Assembly: GCF_025446935.1 (NCBI RefSeq) | Contig: NZ_JAOEGN010000006.1 | Location: forward strand, 47,889-111,888 | Length of the DNA stretch: 64,000 nucleotides | Direction of reading: 5' to 3' | From: Paracholeplasma vituli | GTDB taxonomy: Bacteria; Bacillota_I; Bacilli_A; Acholeplasmatales; UBA5453 | Part shown: in pieces, positions 62,041 to 64,000 of the stretch | Layout: each line of letters opens with the position of its first letter | Position numbering within the stretch: position 1 is the first letter of the stretch | Notes under the pieces: generated by a model | The model's database searches: none | Seen by the model: the letters and a program-made list of their open reading frames with translations, nothing else | What the model was told of the DNA's origin: nothing | Position numbers and translations under genes: made by a program

Positions 62041-62966
62041 ATAAGTTCCCTTCTTGTATAGTTTAATATACCCACAATGATTGGAGTTCCGATTAAGACA
62101 GCTGCTAAGGCTTCCATTAGACCATTGGTCATTGCGATACCATAAATAATCGAAATCACATCGGTAAATCCAGCACTGAAAATGGCTGGCTTAAAGATGG
62201 CTACTGTCGCCAATACTAAAACGGTATGAATTACGGTTGCGAGGATGAATGACGATGGTATAAATACAAAACTACCTTGGTGTTTTTCTATAAACCAGTA
62301 GTAAACAACTAAAAATAAGACACTAAGTAAGAGAACTAAAGGTGTTGTAATATTTAAAACTTTGGCTTCACGATTCGTTGCTTCTTCACTCAAAGTCGGT
62401 AAATTAAGTTCGATGACCAAAGCTTCTGCTCTTAATGCCAGAGCTTCAATGGGTTTGTCGTCTTCAATTGAATCTGCTTCACTTCTAAGACTGACCATTT
62501 CAGCTTGTTTGGTATTGTATTCTGCCCATGCATTCGCAGTCACAATCGCTTTTGAACCATAGAATAATGCGAATAATGTAACTAAAGATACCAATCCGAA
62601 TAAGATGATTTTACCCAATTTGATGGTTTCAATCGTTTTAAATAACTGTACGATTTCAAACGCTAACCAAGCGAACAACATACGTGGTAAAACCGAAATC
62701 CAGGGTAATTGAAATGCCAAATCGAATGCGGTTGCTCCATAAATATAGGAAGCCATGAGCGAACCTAGCCCCATAAAGAAACCCAAAATGATCGCGTTAC
62801 GACGATCCAGTAAAAAAACACCGACGATTACAGGAATGTGTACTAAGGTAACAGATACCCCAGGCATTACCGTAATGAATCCAATTTGTGGTAATAATGA
62901 CATCGTCAAAATAATGGTCACAAATACGGCGGTCAGTGTGAGTTGAAACAATTTCTTATCTCTCAT
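62037..62966 (-). CDS. ECF transporter substrate-binding subunit, probably PanT-like
   Basis: 309 residues. The N-terminal half ('LTLTAVFVTIILTMSLLPQI', 'MPGVSVTLVHIPVIVGVFLL', 'GFFMGLGSLMASY', 'ISVLPRMLFAWLAFEI') resembles S components of energy-coupling-factor vitamin transporters. Overlap with coaX suggests pantothenate as substrate (inference). The usual S component has about 180-200 residues; here a hydrophilic stretch (about 140-200, 'EADSIEDDKPIEALALRAEA') is inserted between membrane segments. The ATG has AAGGAG seven bases upstream. The shared ECF T and A subunits are not in the window. Confidence 0.75.
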   Translation of the reverse strand: MRDKKLFQLTLTAVFVTIILTMSLLPQIGFITVMPGVSVTLVHIPVIVGVFLLDRRNAIILGFFMGLGSLMASYIYGATAFDLAFQLPWISVLPRMLFAWLAFEIVQLFKTIETIKLGKIILFGLVSLVTLFALFYGSKAIVTANAWAEYNTKQAEMVSLRSEADSIEDDKPIEALALRAEALVIELNLPTLSEEATNREAKVLNITTPLVLLLSVLFLVVYYWFIEKHQGSFVFIPSSFILATVIHTVLVLATVAIFKPAIFSAGFTDVISIIYGIAMTNGLMEALAAVLIGTPIIVGILNYTRRELI

Positions 62967-63011
62967 ATTTTCTCCTTTTTAGGCCACGAAGGGTCCCATA
63001 AGTATAGTGTC

Positions 63012-63040
63012 ATTATAATGCTTTTTAAATTTCACTTCAA
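63012..63040 (-). promoter_or_regulatory. promoter of the PanT-like/coaX operon
   Basis: Minus strand TTGAAG (63035-63040), 17-base spacer, TATAAT (63012-63017). The -10 lies in the self-complementary CATTATAATG. Confidence 0.7.
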
Positions 63041-63052
63041 GAAAAAGGTACT

Positions 63053-63158
63053 CGTTTTTGTTGTAAATCCTCATTTAGGAACAAAGAGGTGAATAAATCA
63101 CCCTTTAAAGAATGATTCATTTCCACTTAACGATTTAACTCGTCTTATTTAAAAACGA
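63053..63158 (-). other. candidate right end/guide RNA region of the TnpB element
   Basis: The 106 bases following the tnpB stop contain small hairpins, notably GGTGA-TTTAT-TCACC (63088-63102). In IS200/IS605-type elements the right end and the TnpB guide (omega/re) RNA lie here. No boundary with the host sequence could be fixed. Confidence 0.4.
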
Positions 63159-64000
63159 CTACACACCAAATAGGTATGTACGCTTAGGAGTGTTCACTCC
63201 TTTATTCCCTATCCATAAGGCATCGGGATTACCTTTTCCAATCATATTTAATGAGGCATTTTGGTCAGCGTTTATCAAAGTGCCTTTTTGACTCTTATAC
63301 AAACCTCTTTTGATTCTAACACCTGAGAAATCACCTTTTACGAATTCATCTTGATCTAGATAGGACGCTTTGGAAGTATATGCTTCATTAATCACTTTGG
63401 TTTCAATACCTATCTGTTCAGCTAAATAAAGGATTCGGTCTCTTAGTCTCGCTATAGGTATACTTTTCGTCCACTGATTATACGTGTCAGATAGTCGCTC
63501 ATCTTTAAACGTATCATTATAACCAATGATGATTTGTTTAACCCGGTTTTCAATCGCGTGATGGATAATGAGTTTAGCTGCTTTATAGATGCCGTAATCC
63601 ATTTGATGGTTACGCTTATCCATTGGACGAATCATTTGTTTTGTTAAGACATTTTGATTGGGTCTACTACTCGCTAGTTTCACGATTCGTTTATGATAAA
63701 ACTGATTCATACTCTTTAACCTTTTTCCATCAATGAGTAAGTTTGTATTATTGGTTATGGAACAAAATGCTAGATTGTTATACCCAAAATCTATTCCCAT
63801 CGTTTCGGTAAGATCATCTAATTTCATTTTAGGTGTTTCATCTAAATAGACATAGACCACTTCGATGTACTTTCCATCATAGTAGGACTTGATGGTGATT
63901 TCTTTGATTGGTTTGGTTTGGATACATTTGGGTGTGGGGATATCTAGTGATAAATCACTTAAATGGTTTAATTCGGTTGTGTGCTTATGAATTTGTTTTG
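63159..64000 (-). mobile_element. tnpB: TnpB (IS200/IS605-type OrfB), N-terminus beyond the window
   Basis: The reading frame is open from the right edge down to the stop at 63159. An internal GTG (63860) is not a real start because the frame continues upstream without a stop to 64000. The RuvC-like nuclease motifs are visible: 'MGIDFGYNNLAF' (first Asp) and 'LINADQNASLNMI' (last Asp). A central 'RVKQIIIGYNDTFKD' stands where the catalytic Glu region is usual. The C-terminal 'SYLDQDE...RIKRGLYKS' stretch matches the subgroup without the CxxC zinc finger. TnpB is an RNA-guided DNA nuclease that helps maintain the transposon. No TnpA is visible to the left. Confidence 0.85.

Noticed and set aside
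63159..63860. Complete 233-residue transposase starting at 63860
   Set aside because: The GTG at 63860 is internal; the same frame continues without a stop to the edge of the window with TnpB-like sequence.
1..64000. Mycoplasma/Spiroplasma code with TGA as tryptophan
   Set aside because: Many conserved proteins here end at TGA with normal lengths and use TGG for Trp; reading through TGA would extend dtd, msrA, lspA and others into neighbouring genes.
1..64000. tRNA genes or a CRISPR array
   Set aside because: No TTCGAATCC/TTCAAATCC-type T-arm with a matching acceptor stem, and no series of regularly spaced direct repeats, was noticed while reading.

Overview
The window is AT-rich and densely coding. 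It uses TGA as a genuine stop codon (dtd, msrA, the dCMP deaminase, lspA and others end in TGA) and TGG for tryptophan. The gene neighbourhoods are those of Firmicutes/Tenericutes: apt-relA-dtd, T-box-hisS-aspS, truB-ribF-rpsO-pnp, xerD-deoB, parE-parC and infC-rpmI-rplT. No peptidoglycan or cell-wall gene is present, but lipoprotein, phospholipid and pyruvate-kinase genes are. The best guess is a member of the Acholeplasmatales or a close relative (a Mollicute with the standard genetic code). That placement is inference from gene content, not from a database search. There are no tRNA or rRNA genes and no CRISPR array. Most genes are ordinary housekeeping genes in short operons with ATGA or TAATG overlaps, separated by clear intrinsic terminators.

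Layout. 1-3805: end of apt, then relA, dtd and an AI-2E-type permease. 3808-7655: consensus promoter, T-box leader with a likely histidine specifier, then a GNAT acetyltransferase, hisS and aspS. 7750-11492: msrA, dCMP deaminase, a Lon-type PDZ protease, a small membrane protein, lspA and a pseudouridine synthase. rnhC and mutS2 are divergent, followed by trxA, an ElaA-like acetyltransferase (minus), truB-ribF, a c-di-AMP receptor (darA), rpsO, pnp, an Smr-domain protein and the RNase P RNA gene (about 20919-21262). A tandem FMN-binding lipoprotein (minus) faces lepA. At 24671-25380 an araC fragment is joined directly to a malG-like permease fragment, which looks like a deletion scar. It is followed by galK-galM-galT, hemW-xerD-deoB and two hypothetical genes.

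From 33.8 kb most genes lie on the minus strand: pyk, an asparaginase, an 800-base gene-free stretch, a hypothetical protein, a TGS-domain nucleoside kinase and parE-parC. plsY and an ABC-type ATPase follow on the plus strand. Next come small membrane proteins, a 55-residue ferredoxin (plus), rsmD, a Fic-fold protein with a ruined active site, the RNA helicase cshA and an unassigned structured small RNA (about 51409-51593). galU and a large membrane protein follow, then the translation operon infC-rpmI-rplT behind an L20-type leader. After it come a four-gene operon of unknown function (secreted protein, membrane-anchored protein, ABC ATPase, ABC permease), pepP, phosphoglucomutase, coaX with its likely pantothenate transporter, and a TnpB gene running off the right edge.

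Links between genes. Galactose is processed by galK/galM/galT, with galU and phosphoglucomutase elsewhere in the window; galE is not seen here. The pantothenate transporter gene overlaps coaX. Several genes carry added tails or domains: rplT has a Rho-N/SAP-like C-terminus, and parC has a long charged tail. Points most worth attention are the small RNA after galU, the four-gene ABC operon, the L20 fusion, the ATC start of infC, the dead Fic protein, the acetyltransferase inside the T-box operon, and a 16-base cre-like motif shared by the lepA and parE upstream regions.
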